From an uncultured Bacteroides sp. (lineage in GTDB: Bacteria > Bacteroidota > Bacteroidia > Bacteroidales > Bacteroidaceae): a stretch of 32,922 bases of DNA. Below the pieces are notes generated by a model. That model saw nothing but the letters and a program-made list of their open reading frames with translations. It was not told the origin of the DNA and searched no databases. The first letter of the stretch is position 1, and every line of letters starts with the position of its first letter. Position numbers and translations under genes: made by a program. Shown here in pieces: positions 1 to 8,400 of this stretch. The stretch covers positions 1-32,922 of the forward strand of contig CAMTPA010000035.1 of NCBI GenBank assembly GCA_947074275.1. The letters are read 5' to 3'.

Positions 1-51
1 AGCATCTGACTGTTAATCAGAGGGTCCTTGGTTCAAGTCCAAGAGGAAGAG
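1..51 (+). tRNA. tRNA-Asn (GTT), 3' part only
   Basis: The window opens inside a tRNA gene. The anticodon arm is intact: stem TCTGA (5-9), seven-base loop with anticodon GTT at 12-14, and stem TCAGA (17-21). A five-base variable loop follows, then the T arm (CTTGG 27-31, loop TTCAAGT, CCAAG 39-43), the 3' acceptor strand AGGAAGA (44-50) and discriminator G at 51. GTT decodes asparagine, and G is the usual discriminator for tRNA-Asn. No CCA follows (the next bases are CAA), so CCA would be added after transcription, as is common in Bacteroidota. The 5' acceptor strand and D arm lie off the contig edge. Confidence 0.93.
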
Positions 52-57
52 CAAACG

Positions 58-84
58 GGTTCGCAGCAATGCGAACCTTTTTTG
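58..84 (+). terminator. Rho-independent terminator of the tRNA-Asn transcript
   Basis: A perfect 8-bp stem, GGTTCGCA (58-65) with TGCGAACC (70-77), closes a 4-base loop and is followed directly by six T. It lies 6 bases past the tRNA end and points rightward. Read leftward there is no T run, so it does not obviously serve the leftward comF gene. Confidence 0.9.
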
Positions 85-102
85 TTTTATATACTTTCCA
101 CC

Positions 103-798
103 CTACTTCACCATCGCCAGTGTCAGCACACTCAGTTTCACGCGAGCCACTCCTTGCAGCGCATCGGCGCAAGCCACACAAGTAGAGCCAGTAGTCAGCA
201 CATCGTCTATTATCAATACGTGTTTCCCCTCAAAAGGCTCGGCGTTTTGCAGTTTAAATATTCCCTCCACATTTTCCCATCGTTGCAGTGCCGACTTGCG
301 TGTTTGCGTTTCGGTATTCTTTTCACGCGTCACCGCTCCTTCTATCACTGGCACGCCCGTCACTTCGGATATGCCTTGCGCAATACACACACTCTGATTG
401 TATCCACGAATGCGCTGTTTTTTCTTGTGTAGCGGCACAGGTAGCAGACAGTCTATACCCTCAAAAAAATCTGCCTGCAAAAGTTCTCTTGCCATTTGCC
501 TTCCCATCGTCACACCCACTTCCTGCTCACCTTCATATTTTAGTCGCCGCAGCACACTTCTATAATCGCTACCACGCTGATAATAGAAATAAGCAGATAC
601 ACGCTGCACATCCACCTTACCCCAAAAGAGTTTTTCGGCTTCGTTGCCCGACACCAGATGCAGGTTGGTGCGAGGCAATCCAACACTGCAACGCGCGCAA
701 AGATGTGTCTCTTGCCGAGAGAGCGAACTGCCGCACACGATGCACGTTTTGGGATAAAAAAGTGTTGCTACTGACTGAAACCAATCTTTCCACGACAT
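103..798 (-). CDS. ComF family protein (phosphoribosyltransferase-like)
   Basis: A ComF/GntX-type protein of about 231 residues. It has an N-terminal zinc-finger-like cluster (C19, C22, C34, C37) and a C-terminal type I phosphoribosyltransferase PRPP-binding motif, LIIDDVLTTGST, at about 195-206. ComF proteins are linked to DNA uptake in competent bacteria; in Bacteroidota the role is untested and no catalytic activity is established. The frame stays open to 870, but that would overlap the upstream gene's end (830). The ATG at 798, giving MSWKDWF, matches the usual ComF N-terminus; the ATG at 819 is an alternative. It lies just downstream of the inositol-phosphatase-like gene on the same strand, so the two are probably co-transcribed leftward. 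Confidence 0.88.
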   Translation of the reverse strand: MSWKDWFQSVATLFYPKTCIVCGSSLSRQETHLCARCSVGLPRTNLHLVSGNEAEKLFWGKVDVQRVSAYFYYQRGSDYRSVLRRLKYEGEQEVGVTMGRQMARELLQADFFEGIDCLLPVPLHKKKQRIRGYNQSVCIAQGISEVTGVPVIEGAVTREKNTETQTRKSALQRWENVEGIFKLQNAEPFEGKHVLIIDDVLTTGSTCVACADALQGVARVKLSVLTLAMVK

Positions 799-829
799 AG
801 GCCTACGAGTGTTAAACATTTCGTTGGTG

Positions 830-1633
830 TTACATTCCGTGCGGATAGGCTTGGGGCAATAGGTCGGCAAACAGGTGATGCAAACGCCCGTTGCTGGCGA
901 TGATGTGATGCCCTTCTACAAAATCGTTGCTTCCATAAAAGTCGGTCACTTGTCCGCCTGCCTCCATCACCAACAGAGCCGCTGCCGAAAAATCCCACCG
1001 CCCTATAAAAGATTCCGCCCAAGCATCGAAACGCCCTGCCGCCACATAGCAGATGGCCGCCGCTGCCGATCCGTTCATCCGAATGCCTCCTACCCTGCCA
1101 TAAAGCGAATGGATGAGATGCAAGGCGGTATGTTTGTAGGCATCCGAATTATAGGGCAGCTCGCACACCACAAAGGCCTTTTCCACATCGTTCACGTCCG
1201 ATACTGATATCGGTTGCTCGTTCATCCACGCGCCACCACCTTTCCACGCATAGAAACATTCGTTGCGACACACCTCATACACCACACCTATCAACAACTC
1301 TTTTCCGCTACGCAGAGCGATGCTCACGCAGTAGGGAGCGTTGTCGTGTATGTAATTGGTGGTTCCATCGAGCGGATCTATCACCCAGCAATAAGCCTCA
1401 TCGTGAAAGTCTGCCGTGCCCTCCTCAGCTATAAAGCCAGCTTCGGGAAGCAATGCTTTGAGCAGTGCCACCACTTGTTTTTCCGTTTCTTTGTCTACAT
1501 ACGACACGTAGTCGTGCGCATTTTTCTCTTCTACCTTGTCGCGACGGAAGCTTTTGCGTTCTTCTTTCAAAAACTCACCACACCGGCGTGCCACGTGGCA
1601 AACATCCATCGTCATTTGTTTTAAATCTATCAT
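830..1633 (-). CDS. Inositol monophosphatase family protein
   Basis: 267 residues, the normal length for the IMPase/SuhB/CysQ superfamily of Mg2+-dependent phosphatases. The metal-binding motifs are present: E70-E71 in IAEEGT, DPLDGTTN at 86-93, and the C-terminal W213-D214 within GRWDFSAAAL. Cytoplasmic; the substrate could be inositol-1-phosphate, a nucleotide such as 3'-phosphoadenosine phosphate, or a sugar phosphate, and the sequence does not decide. It is the first gene of a leftward pair with comF. Its upstream region (1634-2222) is a long divergent intergenic space; I saw no convincing leftward TAnnTTTG box there, so its promoter is unplaced. Confidence 0.93.
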   Translation of the reverse strand: MIDLKQMTMDVCHVARRCGEFLKEERKSFRRDKVEEKNAHDYVSYVDKETEKQVVALLKALLPEAGFIAEEGTADFHDEAYCWVIDPLDGTTNYIHDNAPYCVSIALRSGKELLIGVVYEVCRNECFYAWKGGGAWMNEQPISVSDVNDVEKAFVVCELPYNSDAYKHTALHLIHSLYGRVGGIRMNGSAAAAICYVAAGRFDAWAESFIGRWDFSAAALLVMEAGGQVTDFYGSNDFVEGHHIIASNGRLHHLFADLLPQAYPHGM

Positions 1634-1725
1634 ACAGTTATTATTTTTATCTTATACTTTTCTTTGTATTTCATTTTTACCAATCGCCTCAAGTTGAGTT
1701 TTGATTCTTTTTTCTCTGCTTGGTA

Positions 1726-1816
1726 GGTAGGCCTTCCTACCAAGCTGACAAGGCCTATCTACCGTGCTGGAGAGGCCTTGCCACCAAGCGAGATAAGCCT
1801 TGTTACCAAACAACTC
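1726..1816. repeat. 22-bp-period array A1 (AGGCCTTnCTACC type)
   Basis: Four consecutive 22-bp units start at 1729, 1751, 1773 and 1795. Their leading parts read AGGCCTTCCTACCAAG, AGGCCTATCTACCGTG, AGGCCTTGCCACCAAG and AAGCCTTGTTACCAAA, so the first 16 positions are conserved and the last six vary. The first unit, with three preceding bases, forms a perfect 6-bp hairpin: GGTAGG (1726-1731), CCTT, CCTACC (1736-1741). The dyad decays in later units. It lies about 95 bp upstream of the leftward gene at 1633. I see no CRISPR-like unique spacers and no coding sense. Confidence 0.82.
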
Positions 1817-1911
1817 TTTAATCCTTGATATGCTTCTGCAGAAAGATTGCTTCACTAACACCACCGACACAACCATTACACACTAATTATCAACAAGTTG
1901 AATCGGTTGTA

Positions 1912-2021
1912 GAGTATTAACACTCCACGAATAGACTGTGAACAGTTGATGCGCAAAGTGTGAACATTTCACGAGCAAACTATGCACACTCTTTGCCAAG
2001 AGTATTTACTATACTAAATAT
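1912..2021. repeat. 22-bp-period array A2 (ACTGTGAACAGT type)
   Basis: Five units of 22 bp start at 1912, 1934, 1956, 1978 and 2000. Their first 14 bases are GAGTATTAACACTC, GACTGTGAACAGTT, AAGTGTGAACATTT, AACTATGCACACTC and GAGTATTTACTATA. Most are imperfect dyads, the clearest being ACTGT-GA-ACAGT at 1935-1946. The remaining 8 bases of each unit vary. A further dyad, TCAACAAGTTGA (1890-1901), sits one period upstream. The array ends about 165 bp before the -7 box of the lipoprotein operon. Array A4, 26 kb away, uses the same 14-mer family. Confidence 0.82.
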
Positions 2022-2164
2022 GTTCACGCACAAAATTAAAGATATAATCAAATAAGCCCACACATTGAGCTTACTTTTTTTTCGCCTTATCAATTCGCAT
2101 AAATCATATTGATTAAAATAGAACACCTTGATTATCAATTGTTAGATTTCAGCAAACAAACCAC

Positions 2165-2192
2165 TTGTTTTAATCTATTTTTTGTAAATTTG
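2165..2192 (+). promoter_or_regulatory. Bacteroidota-type promoter of the DUF4493/PCMD operon
   Basis: A -7 box TAAATTTG (2185-2192) matches TAnnTTTG, with an upstream TTG (2165-2167) at a 17-base spacing, slightly short of the usual 19-21. Transcription would start near 2199. This favours translation from the ATG at 2223 rather than an in-frame ATG at 2109, which lies upstream of the promoter. Confidence 0.65.
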
Positions 2193-2222
2193 CAGCGGAT
2201 TACAACCTATTTGCAAATATCA

Positions 2223-3926
2223 ATGATGAGCTGTAAAAAATACCTAAGTCTTTATTTTTTGCTTCTACTGAGCCTCGTGTCTCTTGGAGCGATTGTATTT
2301 TCTTCGTGTTCGGAAGAGGATGAAATAAGCCACACCGCCGAAAAAGGCTTGGTACAATTTGAATACAACGAAGTGGTGATAGACGAAAACATCACATTGC
2401 CACAAACCAGAGCGGTGAGCACGCCTGCCACCAGCGACTTTACACTATGGATAGCCAAAACCGATGGTACAACCATCTACGAGGGAAAACCCCTTACGGA
2501 AGACTTGGTTTTGAGCACGGGTTCATACAGTGGCAAACTTAGCTATGGCAGCAATTATCTGAGTGGTGAACAAATCCATGCTTCATCGCCCTACTATCAT
2601 CAAGAAAAAGAGTTTGATGTGAAAACGGGCGAAAAGACTACTATCTCTTTTACTCCGAAATTGTCGGGAGCCGTGTTGCTGGTCAACATAGAGCAAGCTC
2701 TTCTTGCTCATTATCAGCAATATGAGATAAAGTTGGAGGGAACGGCCAACGGAAGTGCCTTTAGCACCACAATGACAGCGGGCGCGCAGTTGTTCATTCG
2801 TCCCGGTATTGCCGTAAGCATCACTTTTGTAGCCACCAACACACTGGGCGAGCAAAGCAACACCACCATCTTCTCATCGAGCACACTCACCAACGGTGTG
2901 CTGGCCGATGTGACCGAATACGTGGTAAACCTAAAAGATAACTCGCCCATATTCTCAATTCCTGCACAAAACGATTTGAGCGTATGGAGCTACTCGGCAC
3001 AGTTCACACCACTCACCGAAAGCAACTTTAGCCAAGGAAATGCCAATGCGGTTCTACCAAAAGTAACTTACGAGCTGGTGAGAGCTACCGACAATGCCGT
3101 GATACAAGGCACCGTTGCCAACAATCAGGTGACGTTCTCCAACCTCACCCCTTCGACTACCTACACCTATCGAGCTAAATACAAAGCGGTGAACAGCAGC
3201 AACACATTTACTTTCACCACCGAAAGTGCCGAACAATTGGTGAATGGCAATTTGGATACGTGGTCTACGGGAACAATAAAAGGTACACTCAGTAGCCAAG
3301 ACATCTATTACCCAAACTCCACCGCCGCAAACACACATTGGGCTACCCGAAATACACAAACAATGTCATCGGGAGCTGGATATTGGTATACCCATTGCCC
3401 AGGTACTCGACAAGCAACTGGTAGAAGTGGGAACGACAGTGATAAAGCAGCATCTATCACGACAGTGGGATGGGGAAGTGGAAACACGTGGGCTAGTTTT
3501 ATGTCCACTGCCAAAATCAACAACATCTCATCGGGCTGGCTGGTATATGGCGACGTAAATAGCAGTGGCAACATCACCAAAAACAGAACCATCGGCGCAC
3601 GTCCCGACAAGCTGTCTTTTTGGTACAAATACACCGCCAAAGCAGAAAATACGTGGAACGCTACCGTAGAAGTGCTTAGCGACGGCGACGTGATAGGAAG
3701 TGCTTCTCACACATCGACCACAGCCAGCGTGACGAGCTATACCCAAATGACATTGGACATAGCCTACACCGATCTGACTAAAAAAGCCACCCACATCTAC
3801 GTCTATTTCACCAATCGCACGGACGATGCATACAGCAAAGACCACATCGAAAAGAAAAGTAGCCCCAACAGATATGAAGGCTCTTTGCTCTATATAGACG
3901 ATGTAGAATTCACTTACTTAAAATAA
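2223..3926 (+). CDS. DUF4493 and PCMD domain-containing lipoprotein
   Basis: 567 residues. The N-terminus is a lipoprotein signal: a lysine pair, a leucine-rich helix and lipobox FSSC with Cys29, followed by acidic SEEDE, a pattern associated with surface export of Bacteroides lipoproteins. Residues about 45-235 resemble DUF4493 (TLWI, SGxYxxxL and related beta-strand patterns). A short fibronectin-like linker (TPSTTYTYRAKY) follows. The C-terminal third opens NGNLDTW and closes YIDDVEFTY, typical of PCMD (putative carbohydrate metabolism domain, a jelly-roll). I infer a cell-surface glycan-binding or adhesin-like role; no enzyme motif is visible. The start is chosen at the ATG pair downstream of the promoter; the frame is open further upstream to 2109. 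The next gene starts 8 bp after its stop, so they form an operon. Confidence 0.82.
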   Translation: MMSCKKYLSLYFLLLLSLVSLGAIVFSSCSEEDEISHTAEKGLVQFEYNEVVIDENITLPQTRAVSTPATSDFTLWIAKTDGTTIYEGKPLTEDLVLSTGSYSGKLSYGSNYLSGEQIHASSPYYHQEKEFDVKTGEKTTISFTPKLSGAVLLVNIEQALLAHYQQYEIKLEGTANGSAFSTTMTAGAQLFIRPGIAVSITFVATNTLGEQSNTTIFSSSTLTNGVLADVTEYVVNLKDNSPIFSIPAQNDLSVWSYSAQFTPLTESNFSQGNANAVLPKVTYELVRATDNAVIQGTVANNQVTFSNLTPSTTYTYRAKYKAVNSSNTFTFTTESAEQLVNGNLDTWSTGTIKGTLSSQDIYYPNSTAANTHWATRNTQTMSSGAGYWYTHCPGTRQATGRSGNDSDKAASITTVGWGSGNTWASFMSTAKINNISSGWLVYGDVNSSGNITKNRTIGARPDKLSFWYKYTAKAENTWNATVEVLSDGDVIGSASHTSTTASVTSYTQMTLDIAYTDLTKKATHIYVYFTNRTDDAYSKDHIEKKSSPNRYEGSLLYIDDVEFTYLK

Positions 3927-3934
3927 ATAATCAA

Positions 3935-4723
3935 ATGAAGAGAGGACTGATTTACATAGGAGTGATTTGCGCTTTACTTACCTCGTGCTCGCAATCGGAA
4001 ATGACAGAGACCGCCTACGGCAACGTGGCACTTAGCATTGAGCAAGGCGAAAACATAAATGTGGAGATAGAGGGCGTGACAAGAGCTACACAAGTCATAT
4101 CGGACAGCTACCAGATAAACACCGAAAATGCTGAAGGAACAGCCCTAAGCACAGGCACAGGCACTTATGGGAACTTAAAAGGTGGCTTTATAGCACCAGA
4201 GGGAAGTGGATACAAGATGAGCGCATACAATGTGACAGAAGCAGCCTCAGAAGCATCGAACAACGGTTTTGGAGAAGCACGCTATTGGGGCAGCACCACG
4301 TTCGACGTGACGGCCTACGAAACAACCCCCGTTTCATTTGTTTGCACAATGGTCAATGCGCAAGTGTCGGTGGCCTACGATGAAACATTCACGCAACAAT
4401 TTTCCAACTATTCGGTAGAACTGGCTGCAGCAGCCAATGCAGACCGAACAGTAGAGTTTACATCGGCTGCCACTACCTCATCGCCTTTGGGCTTCTTTAC
4501 GGTAGACGAAACCAACCCCACACTACACATCAAAATAAAAGGCACAAGACGACTGGACAGCACATACAAAGAGTTTTCGCAAACCATCCAACTATCGGCA
4601 AAATATTGGCATAAGTTGACAGTGAAAACCACCACTGTAAGTGGTGGCGTAGGCGTGGAAGTGACCGTAGACAATGCCTTGACTGAAAGTTCGACCGATG
4701 TAGCGATAGACCCGTATGCGTAA
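3935..4723 (+). CDS. DUF4493 domain-containing lipoprotein
   Basis: 262 residues with a short lipoprotein signal ending in lipobox LTSC (Cys18). The mature part is rich in Thr, Ser and Ala with alternating beta-strand character: an N-terminal GNVALSIE strand, a GTYGNLKGGF segment, and a C-terminal YWHKLTVKTTT strand, all in the style of DUF4493. It looks like a shorter paralogue of its upstream neighbour without the PCMD domain. The 8 bp gap implies co-transcription, and a terminator-like hairpin follows immediately. A shared surface structure is an inference from pairing and lipidation only. No catalytic residues are recognisable. Confidence 0.8.
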   Translation: MKRGLIYIGVICALLTSCSQSEMTETAYGNVALSIEQGENINVEIEGVTRATQVISDSYQINTENAEGTALSTGTGTYGNLKGGFIAPEGSGYKMSAYNVTEAASEASNNGFGEARYWGSTTFDVTAYETTPVSFVCTMVNAQVSVAYDETFTQQFSNYSVELAAAANADRTVEFTSAATTSSPLGFFTVDETNPTLHIKIKGTRRLDSTYKEFSQTIQLSAKYWHKLTVKTTTVSGGVGVEVTVDNALTESSTDVAIDPYA

Positions 4724-4791
4724 AGCGGTGGTCTATCACAAAAATAAGACTCTTCGCATACACAACATCCATTGTCATACACCGCTTTTTT
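4723..4791 (+). terminator. Terminator-like element after the DUF4493 operon
   Basis: AAGCGGTG (4723-4730, overlapping the stop codon) is complementary to CACCGCTT (4780-4787), and the T run extends to 4791. The 49-base loop is unusually long for an intrinsic terminator, so efficiency is uncertain. The next promoter lies just past the T run. Confidence 0.5.
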
Positions 4792-4800
4792 GTACATTTG
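4772..4800 (+). promoter_or_regulatory. Promoter of the Nudix gene
   Basis: TACATTTG (4793-4800) matches the -7 consensus TAnnTTTG, and TTG at 4772-4774 sits 18 bases upstream. The predicted start near 4807 leaves a 5' leader of about a dozen bases before the ATG at 4819. It overlaps the 3' half of the preceding terminator-like hairpin. Confidence 0.6.
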
Positions 4801-4818
4801 TCGCCAACTAAACGATAA

Positions 4819-5346
4819 ATGACAATGGAACATCCTCTGCACATCTTTAAATATTGCCCCAAATGCGGCTCATCACATTTTGTGGTGAACAATGAAAAAT
4901 CGAAGCGTTGCGAAACCTGCGGCTTCGTCTACTATTTCAACCCATCGGCAGCCACTGTGGCACTTATTCGCAACAAGCGTGGCGAACTATTGGTGTGTCG
5001 TCGCGCCAAAGACCCAGCCAAAGGCACACTCGATTTACCAGGCGGTTTTATCGACTCGTTTGAAACAGGCGAAGAGGGAGTAACCAGAGAGGTGCTCGAA
5101 GAAACAGGTCTAAAAGTAGAACGAGCTACCTACCAATTCTCTTTGCCCAACATCTACCCCTTTTGCGGATTTGAAGTACACACACTCGACCTCTTTTATG
5201 TGTGCGAAGTAGACGACACCGATTTTGTATCTGCACAAGACGATGCACAGGAAGCCTTCTTCTTACCCATCGAGCAAATCAACCCCAATGAGTTTGGGCT
5301 TGCTTCGGTGCGCAAAGGCTTGATGCGCTTTCTGAAAGAACTATAA
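4819..5346 (+). CDS. Nudix hydrolase with N-terminal zinc ribbon
   Basis: 175 residues. An N-terminal zinc ribbon (C13, C16, C31, C34 in CPKCG and CETCG) precedes a complete Nudix box at 76-98: G76, E82, R90-E91, E94-E95, G97, matching GX5EX7REUXEEXGU. This order resembles the NudC class of NAD(H) pyrophosphatases, but the protein is shorter than NudC and lacks its N-terminal domain, so the substrate (a nucleoside diphosphate linked to another group) is unknown. Cytoplasmic, likely housekeeping or metabolite cleaning. ATG 4819 is used; an in-frame ATG at 4825 is equally possible. It has its own promoter, and the next gene starts 66 bp later. Confidence 0.9.
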   Translation: MTMEHPLHIFKYCPKCGSSHFVVNNEKSKRCETCGFVYYFNPSAATVALIRNKRGELLVCRRAKDPAKGTLDLPGGFIDSFETGEEGVTREVLEETGLKVERATYQFSLPNIYPFCGFEVHTLDLFYVCEVDDTDFVSAQDDAQEAFFLPIEQINPNEFGLASVRKGLMRFLKEL

Positions 5347-5350
5347 TTCT

Positions 5351-5374
5351 TAACTCATATCTATCAATGAGTTA
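5351..5374. promoter_or_regulatory. Inverted repeat, candidate operator upstream of the TPR gene
   Basis: TAACTCAT (5351-5358) and ATGAGTTA (5367-5374) form a perfect 8-bp inverted repeat with an 8-base centre. It lies just after the Nudix stop and covers the place where the -33 element of the following promoter should be. No T run follows, so it is a poor intrinsic terminator and fits an operator better. This is inference from position. Confidence 0.45.
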
Positions 5375-5385
5375 AATGGAAATCG

Positions 5386-5393
5386 TATTTTTG
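5386..5393 (+). promoter_or_regulatory. -7 element for the TPR/beta-barrel operon
   Basis: TATTTTTG matches TAnnTTTG. It would start transcription near 5400, a short distance before the ATG at 5413. No TTTG is visible at -33; that position is occupied by the inverted repeat at 5351-5374. Confidence 0.55.
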
Positions 5394-5412
5394 TGAAAAC
5401 ACCCTAACGAAT

Positions 5413-8400
5413 ATGAATAAAAGAGTTTCGCGATTTATCTGCGCCTTGCTTTGCAGCTTTCCTGTGGTAGCATCGGCCCAAAACGTGTATAAACCCACCT
5501 CGCCATTGAACTTGTATGAAGAGGGGAAACAAATGTTCTTGCAAAAGCAATATGCTGCAGCAAGCACCACTCTGCAATCATTTGTAGCACAAATGCCTCA
5601 AAGCGCACAATTGGAAGAAGCTGAATATATGCTGGTATGCACTGCCTACGAACTAAAGAATCCGAATTGTGCAAAGATGCTGATGAGTTATCTCAAAAAC
5701 TATCCCGACACCCCTTATGCCAACCGCATCTATGCGCTGATGGGAGCGTGCGATTTTTACAAAAGAGATTTCCAAGCAGCGATAGAGCTATTTGGATTAT
5801 CAAAGCTCTACCTGCTGAACAACGAAGAGCGCGAGCAAATGACCTATATGCTGGCCACTTGCTACCTCGAAACAGGCAATCTGCAAGAAGCGGCCGTGTG
5901 GTTTGAAATGCTAAAAGAAAGCAGCCGCACGTATGCCAACGATTGCACCTACTACCTTTCTTATATTCGCTATGTGCAAAAACGATACGACGAAGCGTTC
6001 AACGGCTTCGCTTCGCTGCAAAACAACAGCAAGTATCGTTCGTTAGTGCCCTATTACATCGCCGAAATCTACCTAATTAAAGGCGATTACAGCAAAGCTT
6101 TTGAAACAGCACAAAACTATCTGAAAGCGTATCCCAACAACGAATACACCACTGAGATGTATCGCATATTGGGTGAATCGCTTTACGAGCGTCGCCAATA
6201 TAGCGAAGCAATCAAAGCATTGGACTACTACGTGGAGCATACCACCCAACCCCGACGCGATGCACTCTATATGCTGGGGATGGCATACTACCAAACAGGA
6301 GTAAACTCGAAAGCCGCCGAATACCTATCGAGAGCAACCACCGTGAAAGATGCGTTGACGCAAAACGCATATTTACATAGTGGACTTGCTTACCTGAACC
6401 TTGCCGAACGAAACAAAGCGCGTATGGCATTTGAACAAGCTGCCAATATGAACTTCAATGCTCAAATCAAAGAACAGGCCGCCTACAATTATGCGCTTTC
6501 GCTTCACGAAACCTCCTATTCGGGCTTTGGAGAATCGGTTGTAGCTTTCGAAAAGTTCTTGAACGACTACCCCAATTCGCCATACAACGAGATGGTGAGC
6601 AACTACTTGGTAGAACTTTATCTCACCACACGCAGCTACGATGCGGCCTTGCAATCGATAGAGCGCATCAAACAACCAGACAGGCGTATCTTAGAAGCCA
6701 AACAACGTATCTTGTTTCAGCTGGGCACACAGTCTTTCGCCAACTCCAACTTCCAACAGGCCATTGGTTACCTCGACCAATCAATCGCATTGGGACAGTA
6801 TAACCAACAAACCCGTGCCGAAGCTCTATATTGGCGTGGTGAAGCATACTACCGCTTAGGACAATTGGCAAAAGCAGAACAGGACTTCAAGCAATATCTG
6901 CAACTCAGCACACCAGCACAAAGCACTATGTACGCATTGGCTTGCTACAATTTGGGTTACATCGCTTTCAATCAGAAACAATACAACGAGGCACGCAACT
7001 ACTTTGTGCGCTACAACGAGCTGGCACAAAAAGACAACATAGCGTTGATAGCCGATGCAAACAACCGCATAGCTGACACCTACCTGAAAAATCGCCAATT
7101 TGACGAAGCAAAACACTACTATGCCAACGCCGAAAACATAAATGCCGAAGCGGGTGATTATGCCTTCTATCAAATGGCTTTGGTAGCTGGCCTTCAAAAA
7201 GACTATACAGGAAAAATAACACTGCTCAACCGGTTGATGGGCAAGTATCCCAACTCGCCTTATGCTGTAAACGCAATCTATGAAAAGGGGCGTTCGTATG
7301 TATTGCTCGAAAACAACGCACAAGCTATCAACGCCTACAATGAGCTATTGAGTAAATTCCCAGCCAGCCCACTAAGCCGAAAAGCAGCAGCCGAGATAGG
7401 ACTTCTCTATTACCAAGATGGAGCTTACGACAAGGCAATAGCAGCCTACAAACAGGTGGTACAGCAATTCCCAGGGAGCGAAGAGGCACGTTTAGCAATG
7501 CTCGATTTGAAATCAATATACGTGGATATGAATCGCATAGAAGAGTTTGCCGCACTTGCCAATTCAATGCCCGGGAGCTTCCACTTCGACGCTTCGGAGC
7601 AAGACTCATTGACCTACATTGCTGCCGAAAAGATATTCATACGTGGACGTATTGAAGAGGCTAAAGGAAGTTTTCAACGCTATTTGCAAAGCTATCCACA
7701 AGGAGCCTTCTTGCTCAATGCTCACTATTACCTGTGCCGCATTGCCGATGAGCAAAAGAACCAAGACCAAGTGCTTCAACATTCGGGTGAATTGCTAAAA
7801 TATCCCGATAGTCCGTATGCCGAAGAGGCTCTGCTGATGCGCGCTACTGTGTTGTTCAATCAGCGTCAGTTTGCAGAAGCTTTGCACAACTACAATCAGC
7901 TTCGCGAGAAAACAATGCTACCCGACCGTCGTATACTTGCCGAAACAGGTATGTTGCGCTCGGCCCAACAAATGAAGGACGATGTAGAGATTATCAATGC
8001 AGCTACCATCTTGCTAAATGAATCCAAACTATCGCCCGAATTGAACAACGAGGCTCTATATTATCGCGCCAAAGCTTATTTGAATCACGGTGCAGAAAGT
8101 TATGCGATGGACGATTTACGTCAATTGTCTAAGGACACACGCAACTTGTATGGAGCAGAAGCAAAATACCTGCTTGCCAACCAGCTATACAAGGGAGGAA
8201 AGCATAAAGAGGCTGAAAAGGTGTTGCTAAACTACATCGACCAAAGCACGCCACATATCTATTGGTTGGCACGCAGCTTTGTTTTGCTATCGGATGTGTA
8301 TGTGGCAATGGGCAAAAAAGAAGATGCACGCCAATATCTATTGAGCTTGCAACAAAATTACGCTCCGGATGACGACATCCCTGTAATGATTAGAACTCGT

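Larger units (their letters stand above)
1634..2222. other. Divergent intergenic region, non-coding, with two 22-bp arrays
   Basis: 589 bp between the leftward inositol-phosphatase-like gene and the rightward lipoprotein operon. It holds two 22-bp-period arrays (1726-1816 and 1912-2021), a weak rightward terminator-like element (TAAGC 2053-2057 with GCTTA 2069-2073, then eight T) and the lipoprotein promoter (2165-2192). No convincing coding sequence is present: the one open frame over 1652-1876 runs through the repeat array and has no recognisable features. Confidence 0.7.

Noticed and set aside
799..870. ATG at 870 as the start of comF
   Set aside because: It would overlap the upstream gene by 41 bp, and the extra residues do not resemble ComF N-termini.
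1652..1876. Leftward 74-codon open frame as a gene
   Set aside because: It runs through array A1, its residues follow the repeat, and it shows no domain or signal.
1912..2021. CRISPR array
   Set aside because: The units are only 22 bp with about 8 variable bases, the repeats diverge between units, there are no spacers of about 30 bp, and no cas genes are present.
2109..2222. Upstream ATG at 2109 as the start of the PCMD lipoprotein
   Set aside because: It lies before the TAnnTTTG promoter, and using it would bury the lipoprotein signal 38 residues inside the protein.
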